A stretch of DNA of 64,000 bases, from positions 30,768-94,767 of the forward strand of contig JALSMT010000086.1 of assembly GCA_026987375.1 (NCBI GenBank), given 5' to 3'. Position 1 is the stretch's first letter. Each line of letters begins with the position of its first letter. The notes under the pieces were generated by a model. It saw only the letters and a list, made by a program, of their open reading frames with translations. It had not been told where the DNA came from and did not search any database. The position numbers were made by a program, and so were the translations under genes. This document shows positions 1-11,265 of this stretch, in pieces. The stretch comes from Thermaceae bacterium (GTDB taxonomy: Bacteria > Deinococcota > Deinococci > Deinococcales > Marinithermaceae).

Positions 1-1542
<1,542 letters not shown>

Positions 1543-1563
1543 ACGCCGCCGCGGCCGACTTTC

Positions 1564-1619
1564 TTACAACCGTTTTACCTGTAAAGGATATAATTATGGC
1601 AGATGAAACGTACGTTTCA
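1564..1619 (+). promoter_or_regulatory. Promoter with 16-bp palindromic operator
   Basis: A consensus -10 box TATAAT lies at 1589-1594, with a TTACAA at 1564-1569 as a possible -35 box (spacing 19, slightly long). Starting 9 bases after the -10 box is a perfect palindrome, TGAAACGTACGTTTCA, at 1604-1619, so it would cover the first transcribed bases of the DUF533 gene. A dyad placed there normally marks a repressor site. The regulator is unknown. Confidence 0.6.
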
Positions 1620-1633
1620 CGGAAAGGAGTGCC

Positions 1634-2476
1634 ATGGCGGGATTTGGTGACGTTTTGGGGGCTCTTCTCGAGAGCCAGCTATCAGGCAAGACGGGAAACA
1701 AGCTAAAGCGCGGCCTCTCTAGCGGCGGCGGACTGGAAAAGATGCTGACCGAAGTACTGGGCGGCCAGCAAGGAAGCCAGCAAACCGGCCGACAGGGCGG
1801 CGGCATGGCGGGCATGCTGGGGCAGCTGCTGGGCGGCGGCTCGAGCGGCGGCTCGAGCGGCGGCTCGGGCGGTCTGGCGGGCATGCTGGGGCAGCTCATG
1901 GGCTCTGGATCGAGCCAGCGCGGCGGCGGTATCAACGTGGGGGCGCTCGAGTCTCTGGCCGGACAGATACTTGGCGGCGGCAAAAGCTCGAGCAAAAACC
2001 TGGGCGGCGGCCTCATGGCCCTGCTGGGCAGCCTGGCCATGGGAGCAATGACCAAAGGCGGCCAGCCACCCAAAAAACCCCCCTTAGGGCTGCGTCTTCC
2101 CGAAACTCCAGACGAAGAGCAGGAGCTGGAAAGCGCCGCGCAAGTGGTCTTGATGGCTATGATCAACGCCGCTAAAGCCGACGGCCACATAGACCCGCTG
2201 GAAGCAGAAAAAATCGTCGCGCAGCTCGACAAAACCCACGCCGACAAAGAAGTGCGCGACTTCGTATACCGCGAGATGGCCGGGCCTCTAGACGTCCAGC
2301 CGATGATTGAGGCGGCCCGCAAGAGCCCCGAACTGGCGGCGCAGGTTTACGCCGCCACCTTGCTGGCGGTTGAAGTAGACACCCCCGAGGAAAACCGCTA
2401 CCTGGCCGAGCTGCAAAAAGCCCTGGGCCTGCCGCCCCAAGTAGCCAGCCACATCGAGCAGGCTATCCGTACCTGA
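1634..2476 (+). CDS. DUF533 / TerB-like family protein
   Basis: This 280-residue protein resembles the YebE/DUF533 group. The C-terminal half (about residues 155-280) is an all-helical TerB-like domain with the acidic signature MINAAKADGHIDPLEAEKI. The N-terminal half is low-complexity and rich in Gly and Ser, with two copies of a GMLGQL(L/M)G motif near residues 60 and 85. Its biochemical function is not known. The start is supported by a strong GGAAAGGAG ribosome-binding site. It is a monocistronic gene with its own promoter and palindromic operator and ends at a hairpin shared with the convergent TPR gene. Confidence 0.75.
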   Translation: MAGFGDVLGALLESQLSGKTGNKLKRGLSSGGGLEKMLTEVLGGQQGSQQTGRQGGGMAGMLGQLLGGGSSGGSSGGSGGLAGMLGQLMGSGSSQRGGGINVGALESLAGQILGGGKSSSKNLGGGLMALLGSLAMGAMTKGGQPPKKPPLGLRLPETPDEEQELESAAQVVLMAMINAAKADGHIDPLEAEKIVAQLDKTHADKEVRDFVYREMAGPLDVQPMIEAARKSPELAAQVYAATLLAVEVDTPEENRYLAELQKALGLPPQVASHIEQAIRT

Positions 2477-2492
2477 CGTTAGTTAACTGCAT

Positions 2493-2517
2493 CAGGGCGC
2501 GCCATCGGCGCGCCCTG
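2493..2517. terminator. GC hairpin between convergent genes
   Basis: An 11-bp inverted repeat (CAGGGCGCGCC and its complement, loop of 3) fills the gap between the DUF533 gene and the TPR gene, which point toward each other. There is no T-run on either side, so it is a likely but unproven bidirectional terminator. Confidence 0.5.
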
Positions 2518-3612
2518 CTACTCTTCACCGGCGGCCTTGCGCGCCAAACGGAGGAAGTAGCGGCTGCCGGCGTCGTCCGGATTGAGGTCAACCGCCTTTT
2601 GGTAGGCGTCTGCCGCCTTGCGGTACTCACCTTGCTCGTAGTAGACGCGGCCCAGCCAGCGCCAGGCCTTGGCGTACCCGGGGTCGGCCTCCGTAGCTTT
2701 TTCAAACCACGCCTGCGCCTTGGCCGTGTCGCCCGACTGGTAGGCGGCTATACCCTTGAAAAAGGCGCCGGCGGCCGAAACTCCCACCCCCGCAGCCTCC
2801 TTAGCCAGTTTGAGAAAGTGCATGGTTTGTGGTTTTTTGCCCTCCAGCTCGATCACCCTTTGCCAGTGCGGAATCGCCTTCGCGGGCATTCCCGCCTCCA
2901 TGTAGACGCGCGCCAGCCAGCGCTGCGCCTCCACCCAGTCAGGGGCCAGCCGCACCGCCGTTTCGAAGTCGGCGATGGCGTTAGCGTAGTCTTTCTTTTC
3001 CCAAGAGGCGTAACCCAGGTAAAAGGCGTGCACCGCGGCGCTGCCGTAGCGGGACATTTTTAGAGCCTGTTGCGCGAAGTACTTATTACGGTCGCTGGGG
3101 TTGACCTGAGCCGCCAGGCGCCAGTAGTGAGAGGCTTTCTCACCGTCGCCCTGCTCCATGTATATTCTGCCCAGCCAAGCCAGAGCCTCTTCGCTCTCGG
3201 GCTCTAGCACCAGCGCCTTCTCGAAGTAGTCTATCGCCGCCTTGACGTCGCCGCGCTGGTACGAGAGGTAGCCTAAAGCCCTGAGAGCCCTAGCCAGCGG
3301 TTGCGGGTCGCCGCCTTGGCTGAGGGCCAGGAACTTTTTCCATGACTCTTCAGCGCGGCTCCACCAGCCCGTATCGGTGTATATCTCCGCCAGAACCTTC
3401 CATACTTCTGGGGCTTCGGGGTCCAGTTTGGCCGCTTGCTGCGCCTTGGCGATGGCCTCGCGCCACAGCGGTTTATCGGGAAACTGAGCCTTATACGTTT
3501 GCCGGGCCTCGGTCGCCAGCGCCTGAGCCTCGCTCAGCAGCTTTTGCGCCGCTGGCTTGACGGCAAAAACTGGCATTAGCAGCAAAGCCGATAAAACGAT
3601 TACGCGCATCAT
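2518..3612 (-). CDS. Exported TPR-repeat protein
   Basis: The product of about 364 residues starts with a signal peptide (a hydrophobic run after MMRVIVLSALL) and then consists of tetratricopeptide repeats; I can see at least six repeats with the A-x-x-W/Y-L-G-x-x-Y pattern, such as WLGRIYMEQGDGEKASHYW. TPR arrays are protein-binding scaffolds; the partner is unknown and the cell-envelope location is inferred from the signal peptide. A longer reading frame extends upstream, but the start at 3612 or 3609 is preferred because a GGGGGAGG ribosome-binding site lies directly before it and the signal peptide begins there. Its 5' region overlaps, on the other strand, the pheST leader. Confidence 0.75.
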   Translation of the reverse strand: MMRVIVLSALLLMPVFAVKPAAQKLLSEAQALATEARQTYKAQFPDKPLWREAIAKAQQAAKLDPEAPEVWKVLAEIYTDTGWWSRAEESWKKFLALSQGGDPQPLARALRALGYLSYQRGDVKAAIDYFEKALVLEPESEEALAWLGRIYMEQGDGEKASHYWRLAAQVNPSDRNKYFAQQALKMSRYGSAAVHAFYLGYASWEKKDYANAIADFETAVRLAPDWVEAQRWLARVYMEAGMPAKAIPHWQRVIELEGKKPQTMHFLKLAKEAAGVGVSAAGAFFKGIAAYQSGDTAKAQAWFEKATEADPGYAKAWRWLGRVYYEQGEYRKAADAYQKAVDLNPDDAGSRYFLRLARKAAGEE

Positions 3613-3679
3613 AACCTCCCCCTTTACCGCAGCATACACGCCGGGCATGAGATGCTGGCGAAACGTACGGCGAGAGCGG

Positions 3680-3685
3680 TATACT
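3680..3685 (+). promoter_or_regulatory. -10 box of the pheST operon
   Basis: TATACT at 3680-3685 puts the likely transcription start at about 3691-3693, only a few bases before the ATG of the leader peptide at 3695, so the leader peptide would be translated as a leaderless message. No convincing -35 box is seen. Confidence 0.5.
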
Positions 3686-3694
3686 ACGCCCAGT

Positions 3695-4806
<1,112 letters not shown>

Positions 4807-4816
4807 GAGGTCTGTG

Positions 4817-7156
4817 ATGAACGTACCCTATTCTTGGTTACGCGAGTTCCTGCCCGAGCTGCCCGAACCCGAGGCGCTGCGTGATGTGCTCGACAGCCTA
4901 GGGCTGGCGGTGGAGGAAGTGCGTCGCCTGCCCGCGCCGCCCAGAGGCGTCGTCTTCGGCCGCGTGCTGAAGGCCGAGCCGGTCCCCGAAACCGACCTGA
5001 AAATGCTGGAGGTCGACCTCGGCCGCGAGGTCGTCACCCTGGCGAGCGGCGCGCAGGGCGCCCGCGCCGGCATCGGCCTGGCGGTGGCCCGCCCCGGGGT
5101 GGTGCTGCCTGATGGAACCGAAATAAAAGAGCGCGAGATTCGCGGGGTGACGAGCGAGGGCATGGCCCTCAGCCCGGCCGAGATGGGCGTGGGCGAGTAC
5201 GCCGGGGGGCTCTTGGAGCTGCCGGCGGACGCGCTCGAGCCCGGCCGCGAGCTGGCCGAGGTCTGGCCGGCGGAGGTCGTCTTCGAGCTGGAGCTGACGC
5301 CCAACCGCGCCGACGCCTTCAGCGTGCTGGGCGTCGCCCGCGACCTGGCGGCCAAGCTGGGGCTCGAACTGGTCGAGCCATCCACCGAGGTCGAGGAAAG
5401 CCCCGTCGCCCGCTTCGTCACCGTCGAGGTGGCCGACCCCGAGGGCTGCGACCGCTACCTGGCCCGCTACGCCGGAGGGCTGACCGTAGGCCCCAGCCCG
5501 CTCGAGGCCCAGCGCCGCTTGCTGGCCGCGGGCCTCCGGCCCATCAACAACGTCGTCGACGCCACCAACTACACCCTCTGGGAGCTGGGTAACCCGCTGC
5601 ACGCCTTCGACCTTGAAGAGGTCGCGGGAGGCATCGTGGTGCGCCGCGCCAAGGCCGGCGAGAAGATCGTCACCCTCGACGGCGAGGAGCGCCGGCTGAC
5701 GCCGGACGACCTGGTGATCGCCCGCAAGGCGGCCGGCGGCAGCGAGCCGGTGGCCGTCGCCGGGGTGATGGGCGCGGCCAACTCCGAGGTGACCGAAACC
5801 ACGCGCGAGGTGGTGCTGGAAGCGGCCCACTTCGACCCGGTGCGGGTGCGCCTGACCGCCCGCCGCCTGGGGCTTTCCACCGACGCCAGCTACCGCTTCG
5901 AGCGCGGGGTGGACCCGAACCTGCCCCCGCGGGCGGCGGCGCGCTTTTTGCACCTCTTGCAGCGCTGGACCGGCTGCACCGTGGGCGACGTGGTGGTGGA
6001 CGTGGGCGGCGAGAAACCGCGCCGCGAGGTGCCCTTCCGCCCCAGCTACGCCAACCGGCTGCTCGGCACCGCCTTCGACGCGGAAAGCCAGCTGGCGGCG
6101 CTCGCGCGTCTGGGCTGCGAGATCGCGGGCGAAGGGGAGCCCTACACGGTGCGGCCGCCCACCTGGCGCGTCGATTTGAACATCGAGGAGGACCTGGTGG
6201 AAGAGGTGGGCCGCATCCTCGGCTACGAGCACGTGCCCACCGAGCCGCTGGCGCTGATCCCCGCCCCCGACAACCTGAACGCCGAGGAAGCCTACCGCCG
6301 CGAAGAAGGCCTGCGCCGGGCGCTGCGCGGCCTGGGTGGCTGGGAGGCGATCCACTACACTTGGCAGAGCCCCGCCTACCTGAGCCTCAGCCGCGCCCCC
6401 GAGCCGCGCCGCTTCCTCAAAAACCCCATGGACCAGAGCAAGAACGCCCTGCGCAGCGCGCTCTACCCGGGCCTGCTGCAAACCCTGGCGGCCAATGCCG
6501 GCGAGCGGCACCGCTTCTTCTTCGAGCTGGGCCGCGTCTTCCCGGACGGCGAGGAAACCCACCTGGCGGCGGTGCTGGGCGGACCGCTGCTCGAGGCCAC
6601 CTGGCAGGCCGCCTACGGCGAGGGCTACCCGGCCGTCAAGGGGCTGCTCGAAGCGCTGGCCGCCCGCGCCGGAGCGAAGATCGAAGTGCGGCCCGAGCCC
6701 CACCAGCCCCTGCACCCGGGCGTGAGCGGCACGGTCTTCTGGAACGACGAACCGCGCGGCTTCGTCGGCCGCCTCCACCCCCAGGTGGAGGAAGCGCTGG
6801 AGCTGGGCCCGGTCCACCTCTTCGAGCTGGTGCTGCCCCTGCCCGAGGCCGAACGGGAGTTCCGCGACCTGCCCAAGTTTCCGCCGGCGCGGCGCGACCT
6901 GGCGGTGGTGGTGCCCGAGGACGTGCCCCACGTCGAAATTCTCGACCTCGTCCGCCGGTTCGGCGGTCCCTACCTGGAGGCGGCCAAACTCTTCGACGTC
7001 TACCGCGGCCGGCCGCTCGCCGAAGAGCAGAAGAGTCTGGCCTACCACCTGACCTTCCGCCACCCCGAGCGCACGCTCACCGACGCCGAGGTGGACGGGG
7101 AGATGAGCCGCATCGTGGCTGCGCTGTTAGAGGCGGGATACGAGATCCGCGATTGA
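4817..7156 (+). CDS. pheT: Phenylalanine--tRNA ligase beta subunit
   Basis: PheT is the large structural and editing subunit of the phenylalanyl-tRNA synthetase. The 779-residue product has the usual bacterial length and order: an EMAP-like tRNA-binding domain (about 40-150), the B3/B4 editing region with NNVVDATNYTLWELGNPLHAFD (about 240-265), B5, the catalytic-like core, and a C-terminal ferredoxin-fold anticodon-binding domain (about 690-779). The ATG at 4817 follows AGGAGG by 6 bases; a GTG three bases earlier is possible. It lies 10 bases after pheS and shares its atypical codon usage until the last few codons. Editing of mischarged Tyr-tRNA-Phe is known for the family. Confidence 0.97.
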   Translation: MNVPYSWLREFLPELPEPEALRDVLDSLGLAVEEVRRLPAPPRGVVFGRVLKAEPVPETDLKMLEVDLGREVVTLASGAQGARAGIGLAVARPGVVLPDGTEIKEREIRGVTSEGMALSPAEMGVGEYAGGLLELPADALEPGRELAEVWPAEVVFELELTPNRADAFSVLGVARDLAAKLGLELVEPSTEVEESPVARFVTVEVADPEGCDRYLARYAGGLTVGPSPLEAQRRLLAAGLRPINNVVDATNYTLWELGNPLHAFDLEEVAGGIVVRRAKAGEKIVTLDGEERRLTPDDLVIARKAAGGSEPVAVAGVMGAANSEVTETTREVVLEAAHFDPVRVRLTARRLGLSTDASYRFERGVDPNLPPRAAARFLHLLQRWTGCTVGDVVVDVGGEKPRREVPFRPSYANRLLGTAFDAESQLAALARLGCEIAGEGEPYTVRPPTWRVDLNIEEDLVEEVGRILGYEHVPTEPLALIPAPDNLNAEEAYRREEGLRRALRGLGGWEAIHYTWQSPAYLSLSRAPEPRRFLKNPMDQSKNALRSALYPGLLQTLAANAGERHRFFFELGRVFPDGEETHLAAVLGGPLLEATWQAAYGEGYPAVKGLLEALAARAGAKIEVRPEPHQPLHPGVSGTVFWNDEPRGFVGRLHPQVEEALELGPVHLFELVLPLPEAEREFRDLPKFPPARRDLAVVVPEDVPHVEILDLVRRFGGPYLEAAKLFDVYRGRPLAEEQKSLAYHLTFRHPERTLTDAEVDGEMSRIVAALLEAGYEIRD

Positions 7157-7268
7157 AACCAGGGCCGGAGCAGCCCTCCCCTGGCCGAATCGTAATAATG
7201 ATGGCCGCATTAGCTTGAACGCGGTAGCCGGCATTGCGGTCGAGCAAAGGGCTTATGCGGAGTCTGGC

Positions 7269-9113
7269 TCAGCGTATTTTGACGTCGAAAGTTACCCTGC
7301 CGCCAGCCGCTTCCCCCGCCGTCTGCGGGATCAAGACCCCCTGGTAAGCCAGCGACCAGGTAAAGCAGCAGTCGTTGATCTGTAGCTCCAGCCCCGCCCG
7401 GCTGACCCCGCCGTGCAGAATGTCGTAGCCCAAGGAAGGCTGCAGAGCCCAGCCGCCGGCGCAATCCGGCAAAGGGGGCCGGTAAGAAAACCACAGCTCG
7501 TTTCTCGTCTCGCCCTCGCTGGCGCTCCAACCGCGTCGCCATTCAAAGATTGCGGCGTTATCGTGATAATCGCCTGCCAGGCGCCAGGTGTCGGCGTCGG
7601 CTAACCAGGCCCCCGTGGGGTCGCTTTGGCGACGGCGCAGCCAAGAAAACGCCAGGCGTCCGCGGGGGTCTTTCGCGACCAAGTCCAGACGGTAGCTGCT
7701 GTCGTAGCGGTAAACCTCCCTGCTAGACGAGCTATAACGCGCGTCGCGCGCAAACGAAAGCCGCGCCCACCACTCGCGTCCTATCTTTAGGGAGGCGGCC
7801 TCGCGGGCGGAGCGCGCCTCGTAAGCGTAGCGCGGAGAATTGAAAGCCCAGTACTTCTGCAGTTTCAGTTCCGCCCATCCCCCCCAGGCTGCTTGCAGTC
7901 TGCCGCCGGCCCAGGCGTAAGGGGGCGCTTCCGGATACAAGGCGCCAACCCAGGGCGTTGAAAAACTCAAGGCAAAAGGTCCCCGCTCGAGCCTCGGCGC
8001 GCGAAGCTCGCCGCCAAGGCCGACGCTGGCGCCGCTTCTATAGCTCTCAGCGGCCAGACGGGCAAAGGGCTCGAGCGCCAGATACCCGCTCAACAGGCTG
8101 AACCGCGGCGCTATAACAAAAGACGCGGTGCTGTGCTGAGCGGAGCGAGACCAACCCAGCGAGAAGAAAAGCGGGTCTTGCCGCAAGCTAACGTCGGGCT
8201 CGAGCCAGTTGCGCCAAGCGCCATTTTCCCAGCGCCAGCGCGGCCTAAAACCAAAGTGTAACCTGCCTCCGTCAACCTCGCTGTCGAGCGCCAACCGCAA
8301 GGTAGTCGTCTTGCCGGTAGTCAACCCGCCCCCCAGGCCTTGCAGAAGAAACGTAAGGTGGTTGCGCCAGCGCCCAAAGGCTTCTCCCGCCAGCGGCAGC
8401 GGCAGATTCTCCACCCCCAAAGTCCAGCCAGCGGCGTAGCTAAAACGCAGAGGGAAGTTGATATTGAGCGGTTTATTTAACTCCAGCAATAGCTGATCGG
8501 GCCTGGAGGCGCTGATCCCGAAAAAACGCAGGTCGTTACGCCGCAACACGAGCCTGCCCTCGTCGAAGTAAAACTCGGCGCTCTCGGCCTTTACCGCCAG
8601 CGCCTCGCCGCACTTGCAAGGCGTCGCCCACAGGCCGCTGACGCGGAAGGCGTCGCCGAGCAATTCACCGCGCGCGGCTCTAAAGCGATATCGCGGAGTA
8701 ACCGCTTCTAAGGCGGAAAGAACGACCTTCTCCCCCAGCAGCCGCGCCGTTTCGGCTCGTACGCGCGAGTCGCCGCGCCTGAAGAGGGGGCGCCGCAAAA
8801 CTAACTCGTCACCCTCACTGCTGAGTAACGGCGCAGCCACCCGCCAGCCCGAAACAACCCCTTCTACCCGCTCGGCGCGCAGCTTTCCGCTGTCGCGCCG
8901 GTAGACAATGGTCTTAGCTTTGAGGCTGCCCCCCGGCGCGGCAATGCACGCTCCGCCTGAAAAGGTGAGGACGTCTCCCACCAGCTCAAACTCAGCGCCC
9001 GCCAGTACGACCGCGGGCTTCTCGACTCGCAAAACCACGTCGTAGCCGTCGCAGGCGCCCGCAAGAGCAAGGGCGCTTAACACAGTCAACGACAGCGCAA
9101 AAAAACGGCGCAT
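7269..9113 (-). CDS. lptD: LptD-like outer-membrane assembly protein
   Basis: This 614-residue protein starts with a signal peptide and an OstA/LptA-like beta-jelly-roll (about 25-175), followed by alternating aromatic and polar strands typical of an outer-membrane beta-barrel, as in the LPS-assembly porin LptD. Thermus relatives carry such proteins although they lack ordinary lipopolysaccharide, so the exported molecule here is unknown. The start at 9113 places the signal peptide at the N-terminus; an upstream ATG at 9152 would overlap the preceding lptA-like gene. It lies 10 bases after that gene, with which it forms an operon. It is shorter than the Escherichia coli protein (about 780 residues). 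Confidence 0.7.
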   Translation of the reverse strand: MRRFFALSLTVLSALALAGACDGYDVVLRVEKPAVVLAGAEFELVGDVLTFSGGACIAAPGGSLKAKTIVYRRDSGKLRAERVEGVVSGWRVAAPLLSSEGDELVLRRPLFRRGDSRVRAETARLLGEKVVLSALEAVTPRYRFRAARGELLGDAFRVSGLWATPCKCGEALAVKAESAEFYFDEGRLVLRRNDLRFFGISASRPDQLLLELNKPLNINFPLRFSYAAGWTLGVENLPLPLAGEAFGRWRNHLTFLLQGLGGGLTTGKTTTLRLALDSEVDGGRLHFGFRPRWRWENGAWRNWLEPDVSLRQDPLFFSLGWSRSAQHSTASFVIAPRFSLLSGYLALEPFARLAAESYRSGASVGLGGELRAPRLERGPFALSFSTPWVGALYPEAPPYAWAGGRLQAAWGGWAELKLQKYWAFNSPRYAYEARSAREAASLKIGREWWARLSFARDARYSSSSREVYRYDSSYRLDLVAKDPRGRLAFSWLRRRQSDPTGAWLADADTWRLAGDYHDNAAIFEWRRGWSASEGETRNELWFSYRPPLPDCAGGWALQPSLGYDILHGGVSRAGLELQINDCCFTWSLAYQGVLIPQTAGEAAGGRVTFDVKIR

Positions 9114-9123
9114 CTTGCTAAGT

Positions 9124-9768
9124 CTACTTTTCTCGCGCGGCCTTCTCGGCAAATTGCATTAACCGCTCCTTTATTTGCGGCGGCGCCTTGCTGCTGGCGG
9201 AGGTTTTTTTGCCGTCTTTCGAAAAACGCACGAACAGCGGCTTTTCTGGGTTCTTGCCTCGCAGCGTTACGCCCAAGGATTCATCTTTGAACTGGTAAGG
9301 AGCCATCAATAAGGCCGTGCCATTCTTGTAATCGGCAATCAGCCAGGCGGCCTGCAGCTCTGGTTCGGCCGCGCGTACGTCTCCCGAGAGCACGGCCACC
9401 CCGTCCTTCAGAAAAAGCGTGCCGCTCTTAGCGCTGAGTTGCTTTATCTCCGCCGTATCCAGTGAGAGCCCGCCCTGCAAAGAAACCGAGTCCTCAGCGG
9501 GCAGGTAGCGCAGCGAGGCGGCTCTGAAACTAACCTTATCCGCCGTCGTCTTCGCCTCTTTGGCTAGAACGTACTCGTTTTCTTTGTACTCTATGTAATT
9601 TGCGTCTATGCTGAGGTCGTTTTCATTATCGTGAATGACGCCGCCCTGGGGCAAAGTGGTAACACCAGTGGCGAGGTCGAAAACCTGGTCGCCATAAGGC
9701 TCTATGGAGAGGGCGGCGAACTTGGCGCCGAGAAGGAGTAAAAGTGCCAGCAGCAACGCGCGTTTCAT
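9124..9768 (-). CDS. LptA/OstA-like periplasmic protein
   Basis: The 214-residue product has an N-terminal signal or anchor helix and an OstA-type repeat region, DLSIDANYIEYKENEYVLAKEAKTT and similar strand units, as in LptA and LptC, which bridge the periplasm for lipid transport to LptD. Its immediate partner is the downstream lptD-like gene. The start codon is preceded by TAGTAT (9775-9780) with a 6-base gap and no Shine-Dalgarno sequence, which fits a leaderless transcript of the Deinococcus TANNNT type. I cannot tell LptA from LptC from the sequence alone. Confidence 0.65.
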   Translation of the reverse strand: MKRALLLALLLLLGAKFAALSIEPYGDQVFDLATGVTTLPQGGVIHDNENDLSIDANYIEYKENEYVLAKEAKTTADKVSFRAASLRYLPAEDSVSLQGGLSLDTAEIKQLSAKSGTLFLKDGVAVLSGDVRAAEPELQAAWLIADYKNGTALLMAPYQFKDESLGVTLRGKNPEKPLFVRFSKDGKKTSASSKAPPQIKERLMQFAEKAAREK

Positions 9769-9812
9769 GCCTCAATACTAACCGCCGTTCTCGTGAACGG
9801 CATGAAGCAAAA

Positions 9813-9839
9813 CTAAAGCCGGGATTACCCCGGCTTTAG
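9813..9839 (-). terminator. Terminator of the complex I operon
   Basis: An 11-bp perfect stem, CTAAAGCCGGG and its complement with a 5-base loop, is followed on the minus strand by TTTTG. It lies 20 bases after the nuoN stop codon and would end the nuo transcript. Confidence 0.8.
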
Positions 9840-9858
9840 CAGTCGCCATATCTCGCCG

Positions 9859-11265
9859 CTAAATCATTAAGGAAGCCACCGCCGTTTTCAACCACTGCAT
9901 CAGCGGCGAAGGCCAGACGCCCAGGACGAATACCGCGGCGGCCAGGATAAACATCAGGCTGATCGCCGTGGCGGAAACCTCTACCGCCGGCTTCTCTCCC
10001 GGTTCTTCCAGGAAGAGAGCCGTCAGAATACGGAAATAGAAGAAGTAGCCGAAAATAACCATGATTACGGCGACGATCAGCGCCGCCCAGCTGCCCGCCT
10101 GCGCCAAGGCCGCAAAGACGTAGAGCTTGGCCAAAAAGCCCGCCAGCAAAGGCGCTCCCGCCAAGGAGAGGACGAAGACGGCGATGAGCACGCCCACCAT
10201 TGGGTTACGCCGCCCCAGCCCTTTCCAGGCTTCGAGGTTGGAAGCGATACCGTGCGCCTCCAGCGCCTCCAGCGAGAAGAACATCCCCAGGCTGGTAACG
10301 ATGTAAGCGGCCAGGTAGTAGGCCACGGCGACGTAGCCGGTCAGCGTTCCGCTGGCCAGACCCATACCCAAGAAGCCCATGTGGACTATGGTCGAGTAAG
10401 CCAGCAGCCTTTTTATGTCGCCCTGGCCCATGGCCCAGAAGCTGCCCAGAACGACCGAGACTGCGGCCAGCGCGGTGATCCAGCCCCGGACCATGCCCGC
10501 GGCGTCTCCAAAGGCCTGCGTTAGCATGACAGCCAACCCCAGCGCCACCGCCGTCTTAGGGGCTACGCTGAGGTAGCCGGCCATGAGCGGCAGGGCCCCC
10601 TGATAAGCGTCCGGAGCCCAAGCGTGGAAGGGAACCCAAGCCAGCTTGAAACCTATGCCCACCAGCATCAACGCCAAACCGCCTACGGCCAGCGCGCTGG
10701 GATGAGCGGAGAGGCCGGCGGCTATGCCGGCGTAGGCTATGCTGCCGGTCTCAGCGTAAAGGAGAGCCATACCGAAGAGTAAGAGCGCCGAGCCGACCGC
10801 GCCCAGCATCAGATATTTGGCCGCCGCCTCTGTCCCGAAACGGCGGTCGCGGTCGTAACCTACCAGGACGTAGGTAGAGTAGGCGGAAAGCTCGAGCCCC
10901 AAAAAGAACATCAACAGGTGCGCCGAGCCCACCAGCAGCACTCCGCCCAAGATTCCCCACATCATCAGCGCGTGCACCTCGCCCGAGCCGGCGGCAAAAC
11001 CGTTCTCGCGTATGGCGGCGCCCGCCGCCGCCAAAAGTCCCACCAGGCTCAGCAAAACTATCGCCAAACCGGTAAGCGGGCCTTGCTGCACCGCGCCGTA
11101 AAGAACGCCGCTCTCGTGCATGGCGGCAAAACCGAGCAACAAGGTGACGCCGAAGATGGTGCCAGAAATACCGCCCAGCACCGTAGGGCGTTCATCGAAG
11201 TTGGGGGCCGCCAGGGCCAGCGCCAGACCGCCCAGCGCCAGAAGGATGATCACGGCGAGAGTCAT
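9859..11265 (-). CDS. nuoN: Complex I subunit N (antiporter-like)
   Basis: NuoN (Nqo14) is one of three antiporter-like proton-pumping membrane subunits of complex I. The 468-residue protein is a stack of about 14 hydrophobic helices with the conserved core LMFFLGLELSAYSTYVLVG and the lysine-bearing helix region LMLVGIGFKLAWVPFHAWAPDAYQGA. It is the last gene of the operon, its ATG overlaps the nuoM stop by 4 bases, and a terminator follows. Nothing in it looks unusual. Confidence 0.95.
   Translation of the reverse strand: MTLAVIILLALGGLALALAAPNFDERPTVLGGISGTIFGVTLLLGFAAMHESGVLYGAVQQGPLTGLAIVLLSLVGLLAAAGAAIRENGFAAGSGEVHALMMWGILGGVLLVGSAHLLMFFLGLELSAYSTYVLVGYDRDRRFGTEAAAKYLMLGAVGSALLLFGMALLYAETGSIAYAGIAAGLSAHPSALAVGGLALMLVGIGFKLAWVPFHAWAPDAYQGALPLMAGYLSVAPKTAVALGLAVMLTQAFGDAAGMVRGWITALAAVSVVLGSFWAMGQGDIKRLLAYSTIVHMGFLGMGLASGTLTGYVAVAYYLAAYIVTSLGMFFSLEALEAHGIASNLEAWKGLGRRNPMVGVLIAVFVLSLAGAPLLAGFLAKLYVFAALAQAGSWAALIVAVIMVIFGYFFYFRILTALFLEEPGEKPAVEVSATAISLMFILAAAVFVLGVWPSPLMQWLKTAVASLMI

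Noticed and set aside
4898..7063. 721-codon open frame antisense to pheT, and similar long antisense frames in rpoB, rpoC and nuoL
   Set aside because: Long antisense frames are expected in GC-rich genes because of codon bias; composition (His, Gln, Arg, Gly runs) is not protein-like and the sense genes are certain.
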